Of a stretch of DNA of 64,000 nt, positions 34,558-44,824 are shown in pieces; the stretch's first letter is position 1; each line of letters opens with the position of its first letter. Source of the DNA: Cephalopachus bancanus (Eukaryota; Chordata; Mammalia; Primates; Tarsiidae); contig JAPVLO010000055.1 in assembly GCA_027257055.1 (NCBI GenBank), positions 5,479,501 to 5,543,500 on the forward strand, written 5' to 3'. Position numbers and translations under genes: made by a program. The notes beneath the pieces were generated by a model. It was not told the origin of the DNA. It saw nothing but the letters and a program-made list of their open reading frames with translations, and made no database searches.

Positions 34558-34617
34558 TTTTTTTCACCACACCCAACTAATTTGTTTTCTTTATTGTAGA
34601 GCTGAGGTCTTGCCAAG
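34558..34617 (-). mobile_element. 60-bp Alu micro-insertion
   Basis: Read on the minus strand the insert is cttggcaagacctcagctct, acaataaagaaaacaaatta, gttgggtgtggtg and then seven A. That is the end of an Alu left arm plus linker and the first bases of the right arm. A perfect 16-bp direct repeat, ttattgctatactttc, lies at 34542-34557 and 34618-34633. Both the Alu 5' part and nearly all of the right arm are missing. Confidence 0.92.
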
Positions 34618-34633
34618 TTATTGCTATACTTTC

Positions 34634-35267
34634 AACACAATATTTCTATTACATATGTCATGTGCTATATTATGTGTATGTATCTATATACCATATCCAT
34701 ATCTATATGAATATTGTCTACATATCTATACAAAATCATTAAACTTAAGATGATAGATGTTGTAGTCATAACAAAATGTTCTTTCAAATCTAATCACAGC
34801 TAATCCAACTCACCTAATCTCAGTCTACCTAAACCTAAGTCACTCCACATCTCTAGCCCTATTTCTTCCTTTTCTATAAGCAGACTTCTTGAAAAAAAAT
34901 GCTTCACCTCCTATACTTACATAGTTTCCTTAAGTCAATTTACTAAGGCATGTGGTAGTTACTACTCCACAGAAATCTCTCTGGTCATGTTCATTAAAAC
35001 CTCTTGATTAATGATTCCAAGTACATATTTCAATCCATAAAGATAGCTAAATGTCCAGGATTTCTTTATCTTCGTGACTTATTCACACATTCTTCCTTGT
35101 ATCCAAAACAAAAAGTTATCCAGAATAACTTCTTGGCCTTCAGAATCTAGCTTAGGTCTTATCCTGTTCTGGAAATTTGTCTCAGTTCTTAAATTCTGAG
35201 TTATATCACTCTAAAATGTTCAATACTATGCTAGTGTAGAACTCATATTTTTAAGTTATTGGAGAGT
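34634..35267. other. Unassigned sequence
   Basis: No gene or repeat recognised. Confidence 0.4.
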
Positions 35268-35650
35268 GTCTTTGCTATTCTGTTTTGCATTGCTATAAAG
35301 AAATACCAGAGGCTGAATAATTTACACAGAAAAGAAGTTTATTTGGCTTATGGTTCTGCATGGCACCAGTATCTCTTGGCTTCCAATGAGATCTCAAGAA
35401 TGATTTACTTGTGGTGGAAGGCAAGGGTGGAGCATGCACACCACGTGGAAGGAGTGAGAGTAAGGGGGGTGGTCCCAGGTTCTTTTCAATGACCAAATCT
35501 CACATAAACTAATTACAGCGGTAAGGTCACCAAGTCATTCATGAAGGATCCATCCCCACAACCCAAATACCTTCCACTAGGCCCCACCTCCAATACTGGG
35601 GATGATATTTCAACGTGAGATTTGGAGGGGACAACATCCAATCTAGATCA
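35268..35650 (-). mobile_element. Solo MaLR LTR, MST/THE1-like
   Basis: In the plus strand it reads ctgttttgcattgctataaa, gaggctgaataatttacaca, tttatttggcttatggttct, then tccactaggccccacctcca and gatttggaggggacaacatc. These are the complement of the well-known MST/THE1 LTR landmarks, so the LTR points to the minus strand. The polyadenylation region (aaataaacttcttttc on the minus strand) is conserved. No internal sequence flanks it. Confidence 0.88.
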
Positions 35651-35940
35651 GTGTCCTATATCATAAGGCTCAAGTAGACACAGATTGCAATTTTTGTATC
35701 CCCATAGTGTACATGGTGTCTATATCAGTGCCTAGTACATTTAAAGTATATGTTTATCGTATATTTTCCTGAAAAATGAAAACCATAAAATTTATCTTCA
35801 TAAAGTTATTCATTATTTATCCTTTTAGGAATAGTCACTCCTTTTTGGGACCACCACTGCACATATAATTTGTGGTTGCTGAATATATTTTTGTACATGC
35901 AGGGCTCTTCCATTAGATTTAAAGGTCTTACATATTTTTC

Positions 35941-36116
35941 TATAAGTAATACTATAAGAAAAGGATTGACAGTAGTGGGAAACTGCCAAGGGGTGGGTGG
36001 GATTGGCAGTAGTGGGAATCTGCCTGGGGTGGGAGATACACCTCTTCAACAAGGGAACCTGTATAATGAACATTTGTATACCTTACCCACATCTTTAAAA
36101 TAAAAAATGTAAAAAA
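35941..36116 (+). mobile_element. Short L1 3' UTR insertion
   Basis: It contains actataagaaaaggattgac, then caacaagggaacctgtataa, catttgtatacctta and a tail with aaaaaatgtaaaaaagg. The gggaaactgcc word occurs twice in variant form (35977 and 36014 areas), as a local duplication in the UTR. It shares its tail type with the copies at 8206 and 43773. Confidence 0.88.
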
Positions 36117-36548
36117 GGAAAAATATCATTGTTGAATTTAGATGTCTGATCAATGGCACATGTTCTCAAGCAAACTTAAACAACACTTCCCCTATGCTGA
36201 CCTAAATTCTGGGATCTGGTGCTGTGCTAGCACCTGCAATGGCTGTCCTTCCAGGGTGAACACATCCTGCCCCCATGGTACTTTGAAGAGTGAAAGCAGA
36301 GGTTACCCAAACATAAAAGATGCAGGCTATGATCTCATCACAATATAATAATGGCTCTTTCAACATAGTTGTAATTTGGTTCATATGAGTTTGAGGGATT
36401 TTTCTCTAATTTATTCTCCTCCAATCAGACAGATTAGTCATTGGTAGACTGATCAAAATGTGAGTCTTGATCAAAGGAAAATGTCACAGTTTTAAGTAGG
36501 ATGGTAGTATGGTATCATGCATTGTGTCAAACACGCACATATTGCTTG
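36117..36548. other. Unassigned sequence
   Basis: No gene or repeat recognised. Confidence 0.4.
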
Positions 36549-36990
36549 TGTTAGTCAGGGTTCTCTAGAAAAACAGAACCAGTGAAACACACTCTCATGC
36601 ACAAATCATAAGAGACTGGCTCATACAATGGTAGGGGCTGGAAAATCACATAATTTAACACTTGCAGAGCAGGCAAACAGGCTGGAGACCTGAGGAAGAG
36701 TTGATGTTGTAAGTGTAAAAAAAAAACAGTTGTTGAAGTTAAAAAAAAAAAAAATTTGTTTTGTAGAATTTCCTCTTCCTGAGGGTATCTCAATCATTTT
36801 CTTTTAAAAAATCCTTCAACAGAGTGAATGAACCTCACCCACATTACAGGATGTAATCTTCTTTCATTAATGTGTATTAATTTAAATGTTAGTCCTATAA
36901 AAAAAATACCTTCAACAGCATCCAGAGTGGTTTGACCAAATGCCTGAATACCGTGACCTAATCTGGTTGACACATAAAATTAACCATCAT
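36549..36990. mobile_element. Ancient LTR-like repeat
   Basis: It starts tgttagtcagggttctctag plus aaaaacagaacc and ends gttgacacataaaattaacc atcat, the two ends of a common old mammalian repeat with LTR-like TG and CA termini. The interior holds the cctcacccacattacaggat area. Two A-runs at 36718-36755 look like local expansions. The family name is uncertain. Confidence 0.7.
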
Positions 36991-37559
36991 ATACTTTTAC
37001 AACATGGATGATTAAATAAAATTTTTAGTTTTCTTGAAGTGTTCTTGAAGTGCTTTCAGTATTGTTGAGACAAAATCATGCTTTTCAACCCAGGTTACTT
37101 GAGCCAGTGGTGTTCTTCCAGAAAATAAGACCTCATGGGAGTTAGCGGAAAAGTTCTCAGAGAAGTGTAACTCAGTCAGAATGAATAGCTCTGTATGAAT
37201 CCACTGTACGATGACAAACCTTGTTTGAAGAGCTGGTGAAATTCATTGAGCACTATCTTAGAATTTTTATATTTTGTTTTGTCTATACCACACTATTAGG
37301 TACTTCTTGTTATATTTTTGTCTTTTTCATTCAAAAATACAAAATTGTTTTCACAACTATGAGGCTAGCTCTTGGAGAATATGAAAGGGGTTTCTATTAT
37401 TTTTTCTCTCTCATTGCCAACTGTAATGCAGACCAGATAAAGAAGAGGTATCTATATGCCTACATAGCTTGTGATCTCTGTAGGTACTTTGGTCATGTAT
37501 ACTATACTTGTAAAGACTGAAACTTTCTTGATAGCTGTGATAGAATAATGACACAGTAG
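36991..37559. other. Unassigned sequence
   Basis: The 99-codon plus frame at 37221-37520 is Phe/Tyr-rich, has one possible hydrophobic segment and no recognisable family. I regard it as a chance frame in AT-rich DNA. Confidence 0.4.
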
Positions 37560-38246
37560 ACAGAATAATGCCCTTCTTCGCCAGAGTAGTCTATGTCCTA
37601 ATCCCTAGAACCTGTAAGTAAATGTGTTATGTTCAATGGCCAAGGAAAATTGATGCCTCTAATGGCATTAATGTTGCTAGTCATCTGACCTTAAAACAGG
37701 AAGATTCTCCTGGATTATCTGACTAGCACTAATGTAAGCATACATCTCCTGGAAGAGAAACAGAGCAACGACAGTATAAAGAAACAGCCCTTTGTTACTG
37801 ATTTTGAAGATGTCAAAAAGGGATCGTGAGCCAAGAAAAGTGAGTGGCCTCTATGTGCTGGAAAAGGCAAGAACATGGGGTCTTCCCTAGAACCTCCAGA
37901 AGGGAATACATCCAGCCAACACCTTGATTTTTATCCCAGTGAGATCAGGGTCAGATTTTGGATATACTGTACTGTAAGGTGATACTTTTATGTTGTATTA
38001 CTGTTTATTTATGATTACTTTTTAGTCAGACTCTCACTCTGTAACTCAGGTCAGAGTTCAGTGACAGGATCAAGGTTCACCACAGCCTCAAACTCTTTAA
38101 GTGATCCTTCTGTCTCAGTCTTCCAATTAGCTGGGACTGCAGGCATGTACCACAATGCCTGGCTAATTTATGTTGTGTTAGTACACTGTGAACCGTGATC
38201 CTATGCTTGCAATAATTTGTTACAGCAATAATTGAAAACTAATAAG
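37560..38246 (+). mobile_element. MLT1-class LTR interrupted by an Alu monomer
   Basis: Landmarks in order are cagaataatgcccttcttc, ctatgtcctaatccctagaa, ttctcctggattatctgact, gtgagccaagaaaagtgagt, ctagaacctccagaagggaa and caacaccttgatttttatcc. After the insertion comes aatttgttacagcaataatt and gaaaactaata. This is the full order of an MLT1-type LTR. The insertion occupies about 38001-38165. Confidence 0.82.
38001..38165 (-). mobile_element. Alu monomer (FLAM-like), nested
   Basis: A single Alu arm in minus orientation runs from gactctcactctgtaactca to agctgggactgcaggcatgt and accacaatgcctggcta. The words ttttatgttgtatta (37986-38000) and atttatgttgtgtta (38166-38180) flank it as a target duplication with two mismatches. 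A free monomer of this kind predates or accompanies early dimeric Alu activity. Confidence 0.85.
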
Positions 38247-38289
38247 GATGAAGAAAAAAGCAAGATTTTTGGTTCTGCTCTGTGTTAGA

Positions 38290-38352
38290 TGTGGGTCATT
38301 GGTCATATTAATTAATCTCTCTAAACCCAATTTGCTCCCTGGTAAAATTGGA
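38290..38352 (+). repeat. Possible MIR fragment
   Basis: The words aattaatctctctaaaccca and atttgctccctggtaaaatt follow the MIR pattern ttaacctctctgagcctcag then tttcctcatctgtaaaatg. Confidence 0.5.
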
Positions 38353-38359
38353 CCTGGAA

Positions 38360-39839
38360 TAGTAAACTTTAATCATTGCAAATACGAGGAGAAATTATTT
38401 ATTTAATAAAATTTATTGGTGCTCTAAAATATTTATTTTAAGCACTATGTTGGACACTAGAAGTACCAGTGTTAATGTCACCAAACTCATAGCTTCATCA
38501 GTCAGTGACTGATACATAGTTGTCACCTGAAAAAAAGAACATTTTAAAATTCCTTTGCTCTGTTTCCTACAGGGACAAAAAAAATTCTTGCTGATATAAA
38601 TATATTTCATGTGTAGCTTTTCAAGTGAACTGCTTTTAAACAATAACTAACCAATGTCCTATGTTTCGGAAGCAATTATTAGTATCGAGTATTGAAATTT
38701 GCAGGAAAATAACAGGGGTTGCCAAAACTTAGGATATGTTACTGTGGAAAAGTACATGTTTTTCCACAAAGTGATGCTAATTATTATGTGCATGTATGCA
38801 GTGGTGTGTGTTTCTGTGAGTGTGTGTGTTTGTGTGTTGTTTCTATTGAAATCATAATAGAAAGTGTGTTCATCGATAATGACAACAAAAGAAAAAAAAG
38901 ATTCTTTACTTGAAAAGACAGTGGTAGAGATTATCCAATGATCCCCTCAGGTTTATTTGTTTTCATGGTATATCATTTTTAAAAAATTGTTTTCCCATTA
39001 TTGAAAAATTTCAGTTACCTATCCAAATGCTTTGCTACCATTGCCTTATATTTTGCTTGTACAGCCTCATCTTCAAAAAACAATATCCACCTGTAGTATG
39101 GTCATATAACCAGGGAAAAATATTTTCTACCACCACCAGCTGTTTTAATGCTAATTTTTATTGTTTTATGCCAATTATGGTGATTCATTTTTGCTTGCGT
39201 ACCCCCAAAAGCTTATAATTCTGGTGTATGAAGAAACTACTTTTAAGATCTCTTAAGAGAAAGGTCTTCTTCACTCTTAGAAAAAGTCATGAAAAGGGAA
39301 TTTTCTTTTATTGAACACATGGCTGTATGGTGAGGAAATGCCTGGAGTTATGGCAGCCATTAGTGAACAAAGTAAAGAACAAAAGCCAACATGCAGAGGG
39401 TGGAAAAGAAGAGACATACTGGTTTTCTGATTGGTTGAAGAGCCAGGAATCTAACTAACTCTCGAACTCTTTTTTACCATGTTATAATCAAAGTCAATAA
39501 GTTTAGCTAACATACTTGAATTTTCATTGTCTGCCCCTGAATTTATAATAAATTACACTGTTTATATAGGAAGGTGAGAGAAAATTTCATAAATACAGTG
39601 GAAAAATTTAATTTTAATCTTATACAAAAAGTTACCTGTGCTGACAAGATTTTAAAAGAATATGTTCAGAAATATTTGAAAGGCAATTTTGTAAACTGAA
39701 AGTGTATAAAATGTGAATAAGTCTTTCTTGTGTTCATTAATTGATTTATTATTTTAGTGAATTTTTTGTAAGTACCTATTATGTATCTGAATTACATAGG
39801 TTAAAGGAACAATAAAACTGTCACTGGACAGAGTTAAAC
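38360..39839. other. Mostly unassigned sequence
   Basis: There is a TG-rich run near 38800-38840. The stretch 39285-39480, with atggcagccattagtgaaca and aagccaacatgcagagggtg, resembles an ancient LTR of the MLT class, but weakly. No gene recognised. Confidence 0.4.
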
Positions 39840-40960
39840 CAGTCACAGGCATGGTATTCTGTTAATTTTAAATGACTTTCAAACTTGTAGAAGAATTACA
39901 AATACAAATCATTTTTAAAAAATTATTTAAGAATGAGTTGTCAATGGGATACTTCACCACTTCAAGGTAATTTTGTGTATTTTCTGGTTTCTTTCATATA
40001 TTTTCCCTACAAATAGAGTGGTTTTCCCTACTTAAACCATGGGAATCAGGACATTTGCATTGGTATACTCCTGCTATCTTATTCAAAGCCATTCAAGCTT
40101 CTCCAATTTCTGTGGATATCCTTTGTAAAAAAAGGATCTATTTCAAAGTTGGACATTGTTATTAGTTGCAATATCTCTCCCGTTCCCTGTAACCTGAAAA
40201 AATTCCTCTTATTTTTATAAACATGACAATTTTGGAAACTACAGGTGTATCATTTTACAGAACAATCCTTATTTGGAGTCCTCTGATATTTATTAACGGT
40301 GGTATCTGGGTCTGCATCTTTGGTAGAACAATCACAGAAATGAAACCCTACTCTCACTGCATTCTAAACAGTGGCATGTAACTTGGCCTTGTCCAATAAT
40401 GCAGTATGTTAACTTTGATCACTTGATCAAGGAGACTCCTCAAGCTTCCCCACTTTTAGCTCACTCTTCCACAGTTTGTAATGAACAAGTCTTTTGTGGG
40501 GTGGTGCTTTGCTATTGCAGATATTCCCTACCTTAACAGATACAGAAGTTATTCATTTATTGGCTTATATCAATGGAGACTTGTATTTTATTCAATAGAC
40601 TATAAACTCATTGTCAGTATTTATTTTGATACTCAAATTATCTAATATATTGCCAGTGGGAGTCTCTTTGTGATGACTTTTGCATCCTTTTGACACATCT
40701 CAATTATTCTTTTATTTTATTTTATTATTATTATTATTTTGAGAAAGCAGGATTTATTGAGATAACAGAAAAGCTCCCATAGTGGAAGGGGACCCGAAGG
40801 GGTTGCCCTCAATTATTCTTTGAAAACCAGTGCAAGATGCTCCAGGCTTATTTTGTTTCTTCTTTGTCAGCTCTTTATCTGAGTTGCCCTGATTCCTTAT
40901 TATTCCCCTAATGTGCTATTGACCACTGGAACTTATTCTTACTATCTAACTGTATTTTTG
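39840..40960 (+). mobile_element. Ancient L1M-like repeat block
   Basis: Scattered words match a long, common mammalian repeat that I associate with ancient L1: ttggaaactacaggtgtatc, taactttgatcacttgatca, tgccagtgggagtctctttg, tgcatccttttgacacatct and gtgcaagatgctccaggctt. It has no reading frame. A retroposed LTR tail splits it at 40714-40807. The class assignment is from memory and less sure than the fact that it is an old repeat. Confidence 0.6.
40714..40807 (-). mobile_element. Retroposed ERV LTR tail with poly(A)
   Basis: On the minus strand it reads gggtccccttccactatggg, agcttttctgttatctcaat and aaatcctgctttctc, then an A-rich tail of aaaataataat units. The gggtccccttccac...gggagctt...aataaatc pattern is that of class I (ERV9/ERV17-like) LTRs around their polyadenylation signal. 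The signal aataaa lies about 15 bases before the tail. A perfect 14-bp direct repeat, ctcaattattcttt, is at 40699-40712 and 40808-40821. It looks like the 3' end of an LTR-polyadenylated transcript copied by L1 machinery. Confidence 0.85.
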
Positions 40961-42614
40961 CAGCCACTGATAAAAATTCCTTCATACTGCTCTTCCCACT
41001 TCCCTTCCCAGACTAGATTCCTTTTAATAAAGAATGATATTTATGACCAATATTTAATACTATGTGTGACCCAGGCTTTTAATACTTTACTGTTCCCAGA
41101 CCTTGTCAGTGGGCAGAGCAAGAGAATATGTATGTATCCACACACATACATATATAGTTATAAGTGCTTCAAGGTGAGCAGTTCTGTGCAAACCTATCCC
41201 CAACATCTAAGGAAGCCGAGAAGTCAAAGAAAGAGGTTGACATATCCAGTTTCTCAAAAAGAATTATTTACTAGGGACTTATAAAAGAAGCCATGTCAGT
41301 GTCTCAGTGATGGCATACCTTCCCGCCATGACTCCGCAGGTTTAGAACTTATATGTCATAGGGAAGGAGTGATTCAGAAAGGATGTGGAGGACATTTGAA
41401 TTATGATAAACATCCAGGTTGTTTGACCTAAGGGCAGGATTGGACTTAGGGCAGAATTTACAAATGCCTGCTTCCATATAAAGGAAGAATAGATGTACAG
41501 GAAATCTGAGAGGACTTCCCAGAACAGGCAGTCAACAGGTTAATGAGAAGTCAACATGGCAGATTTGCATCCAAGATGGAGTTGCTTCAACCTCCATAGT
41601 AGGTGTGTGCATTTCTCAGTCTATATATTTTTATGTTAGAAGCCAGGAATCGGCACAAAACTCTGTTTCCAGTTAAGCTCTACATCCTAATTTTCCCCTC
41701 ACCACCCTTTCCATGTTTGTAACTCCCTTTCTAAGAGCAGAATAATCTAACTTCCATTATGATAATAAAACATACTTATTTTATATTCTTATTTGCTCAG
41801 TCTTCTTGTGTGGAACTGACCTCCAGTCACTTCTGCCACTCCTTCCATGCATGAACCCACCACACCAAACTTGGGGCATGCAATCATCATACTACTGGAT
41901 GCCCTCTTTGCCCACCTCAGTCTCTGAGACTCACACCTCATGTCTTTTTCACCCTCTTCAGGATCTGACAGCAGCTCTGGGCCACACAGGCTCCACTCTT
42001 TCCTGGACAACCTCGTATGACATTGCCTGACATTGCCTACAAGTCTTAAGATTGGATTGTTCAGGAAGGAAGGGACAGGGAATGTGGAAGAAAAAAACTC
42101 TCAAAAGGCCTACAGTGGCCTTTCTCAAAATGGTGATTTAAATTTTCTTAAGACTGTTGGGAATTACAAATATTTTTATTTAAAAGGCTATAGTCCCCCA
42201 GATGGCAATAACTAGCTGAAAGGAATCAGTTAACATTTATTTTCACACCTTACTTTTTTCTACGATTAAATTTAATAATATTATTGAATGTACTAAAGAA
42301 TGGGTGCTTATCTCCTAAGAATGCTACAATGAATGTTAATATCTAACCATAATACAAAGCCAAGTAAAGCATTCCCTACAAGCAGAGTGATGAAGAAACA
42401 TGATATAAAAGCATATGAAATGCAATGATTGATTAATATTGAAAGGGGCAATGGGAGACAACTTTGTTGACCATGCAACATATCTGGGTTGGAACTTTAA
42501 ACAGGCTTTTAGGAGGCAGAAATTGTCAAAGGTAACTCTAGTCTGAAGGATAAACCAATACAGACAGCCACCTTCCCTATTCACCCAATCTCTCCCTGAG
42601 CAACATTTTTTTTT
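40961..42614. other. Mostly unassigned sequence
   Basis: The part 41200-41620 (gttgacatatccagtttctc, atggcataccttcccgccat, gaaatctgagaggacttccc) has the look of an ancient LTR but I cannot name it. The 74-codon frames at 41789-42030 on both strands have no recognisable domain. Confidence 0.4.
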
Positions 42615-42867
42615 CCCCTAGATGAAACAAGTCCTCAAAAGGATACATTTTGCTGATATGAAAGAGGTGAAACAAAAAACAGCAAAAGCACTAAAAGGCA
42701 TCAAAGTTGACAAATTCAAAAACTGTTTCTAGCAGTGATAAAAGCATTTCAATAGGTGTGTTGCATCAAACAGAAAGTACTTTGAAGGTGATTGAAGTTT
42801 AAACATGCAAAAATAAATGCACACTGTTTTATAATAAATAAATTCTGGGATTTTCTAGGATCCCCTT
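42615..42867 (+). mobile_element. Mariner DNA transposon, 3' remnant
   Basis: The segment carries the last part of a mariner transposase followed by a short 3' untranslated region with aaataaatgcacactgtttt, taaataaattctgggatttt and a C-rich end near 42867 that fits the degraded right terminal repeat. The 5' part and left terminal repeat are missing. Confidence 0.75.
42622..42795 (+). pseudogene. Mariner transposase C-terminus with stop codons
   Basis: One continuous phase of 58 codons reads MKQVLKRIHFADMKEVKQKT, AKALKGIKVDKFKNCF, stop-Q-stop-stop, KHFNRCVASNRKYFEGD and a final stop. The order of a helical segment, a KFKNCFEQW-like word, an RCVAS word and a terminal YFEGD is the usual C-terminal signature of mariner transposases. 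There are no frameshifts in these 58 codons, but three stops sit where QW and K residues are expected. The catalytic DDD part lies upstream and is absent. Confidence 0.85.
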
Positions 42868-43762
42868 ACATGAAGGGAATGGCCTTTTATTAATTCCTGG
42901 AGAGGGATGTCAAGAAGAATATGATGGTTTGAAGAAAAGTCTTGAAAACTATGGTATATGTTTGAATGCTGTCAAGTGACTATGTGACAGTGAGATTACC
43001 TGTACCTGTATGTTATTTTTGTGGGATGTGTGTGGGTATATGTTTGTGTGTGAGTGTGACATTTGTGGGTGTGTGCGTGTATGTCTGTGATATGTTAGAG
43101 TGAAAACCAGGAGAACTTCTCGCTCAAGGGGCAGATTCAAATTTAATCATATTCATTTTATCTCCTAAGATCATGTGTTTTATGTATTTATGTAGGGTTA
43201 AGATACTCCAGATGTTGAAGAAACCTGTCCTGAGTTAAATTCACAGAAGGACTTAAATGCTTAATACTTACAAATGTCAAAGGAGGACTTCCATCCTGTT
43301 TGGGCAGACAAGGAGAAGAAAATGTCTCTGATTTGTATGACTTCTCAATGAACTGGTTTATGTTTGACTCAAAGAACTTTTTCTTTTTCTAGCTTTGATT
43401 TTAAGCACACATCATAACAAGTGAGACAAGATAATAGAGTGAAAAAAATTAGACCACACACTGAAATTTTTATGACACACACATACCAATATAAGCTTTT
43501 AGTTTTTAATTTTATTTTAGATAGTTGGACAAGGCATCTATATTCCAGCATATTGTCTTAACAATATCTAAACAAGGCAAAAGTTTTCTTATCTATAAAA
43601 AGGCTATGATTGTCTAACAGAGAATTTAAATTCTCAAATACATGATCTTACAAAAATATCAAACTTGTTTTTTCATTGTTTTATTGGTAATTTTTAAAAA
43701 ACTTACATTTAAAAATATCTGTAAGCTGGCGTAACAATTTAAGACCATCAATTTGATATATC
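42868..43762. other. Unassigned sequence with a GT-rich tract
   Basis: A GT-rich imperfect microsatellite lies at 43018-43095. The rest is unassigned; the small minus frame at 42949-43140 reads through the GT tract. Confidence 0.45.
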
Positions 43763-43772
43763 AAATTTTTCA

Positions 43773-44814
43773 GAGTCATCTGGAAAGTCAAGTTTTAGAT
43801 CTTTTAGGAATCGTCAAACTGTTTTCCACAGAGTTGTATTAGTTTACACTTCCACCAACAGTGTAGACTGTTCCCTTTTCCCTGCATCCTCTCCAGCATC
43901 TGTTGTTTTTTGAGTTAGTGATGATGGCCAACCTGACTGGAGTTAGGTGGTATCTCAGTGTAGTTTTGATTTGCATTTCTTTGATGATTAGTGAGGCTGA
44001 GCACTTTTTCATGTATCTGTTGGCTACTCGTATATCTTCTTTTGAGAAGAGTCTATTCATATATGTTGCCCACTTTATAATGGGGCTGTTTTTTTTTTCT
44101 TTTCGGCACACTTGAGTTCCTTGTAGATCCTAGATGTTAGACGATGTCAAATACACAGTTGGCAAATTTTTCCCCAGTCTGTGGGCTGTCTTCCCACTCT
44201 CTTGATGGTTTCTTTGGCTTTGCAGAAGCTTGTCAGTTTGATGAGGTCCCACTTGTCTCTTATCTCTATGGCGTGGGCACTTGGGGTTTTGAACTACCTT
44301 CCATATGACCCCACAATCCCCCTACTGGGAAAATACCTGGAGGAACTCAAATCACTCTATGAAGAAGATACCTGCACAAATATGTTTATTGAAGCATTGT
44401 TCAAAATAGGAAAAACATGGAATCATGCTGCCCATTGAAAGAGGACTGTATAAAAATATGTGGTACATATACACGGTGAAATATTATGCAGTCATAAAGA
44501 AGGACAAAATTATGAACTTTGCAGCAACCTGGGTGGACTTAGAGTCTATAATACTGAGTGATCTATCACAGAAATAAATAACTGAGTATCACATATTCTC
44601 ACCCATACACAGACCTTGAATAATTATAAAAAATACTATAAGAAAAGGATTGACCGGAGTGGGAAACTGCCGGGGGCAGGGGCAGGGGGGTGGGAGGCAG
44701 GATTGCGGGGGGGAGACACACCTCCTCAACAAGGGCACCTGCATGATGAACATTTGTATACTTACCCCTGAATTGTACCCCACATTTTTAAAGTAAAAAA
44801 TATTAAAAAAAGAA
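43773..44814 (+). mobile_element. L1 with 5' inversion (twin priming)
   Basis: The right half, 44294-44814, is a plus-strand L1 3' end: ccatatgaccccacaatccc, the ORF2 end, 3' UTR with caacaagggcacctgcatga and A-rich tail. The left half, 43773-44293, is the directly upstream part of ORF2 in reverse orientation. The inverted part ends at the complement of the same ccatatgac region where the direct part begins, with an overlap of about 20 bases. The flanks aaatttttca (43763-43772) and aaagttttca (44815-44824) could be a target duplication with one mismatch. The frames at 43839-44111 and 44181-44438 are ORF2 debris. Confidence 0.92.
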
Positions 44815-44824
44815 AAAGTTTTCA

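Noticed and set aside
37221..37520. 99-codon Phe/Tyr-rich ORF as a membrane protein
   Set aside because: The composition reflects AT-rich DNA; there is no convincing start context, repeated helices or conserved motif.
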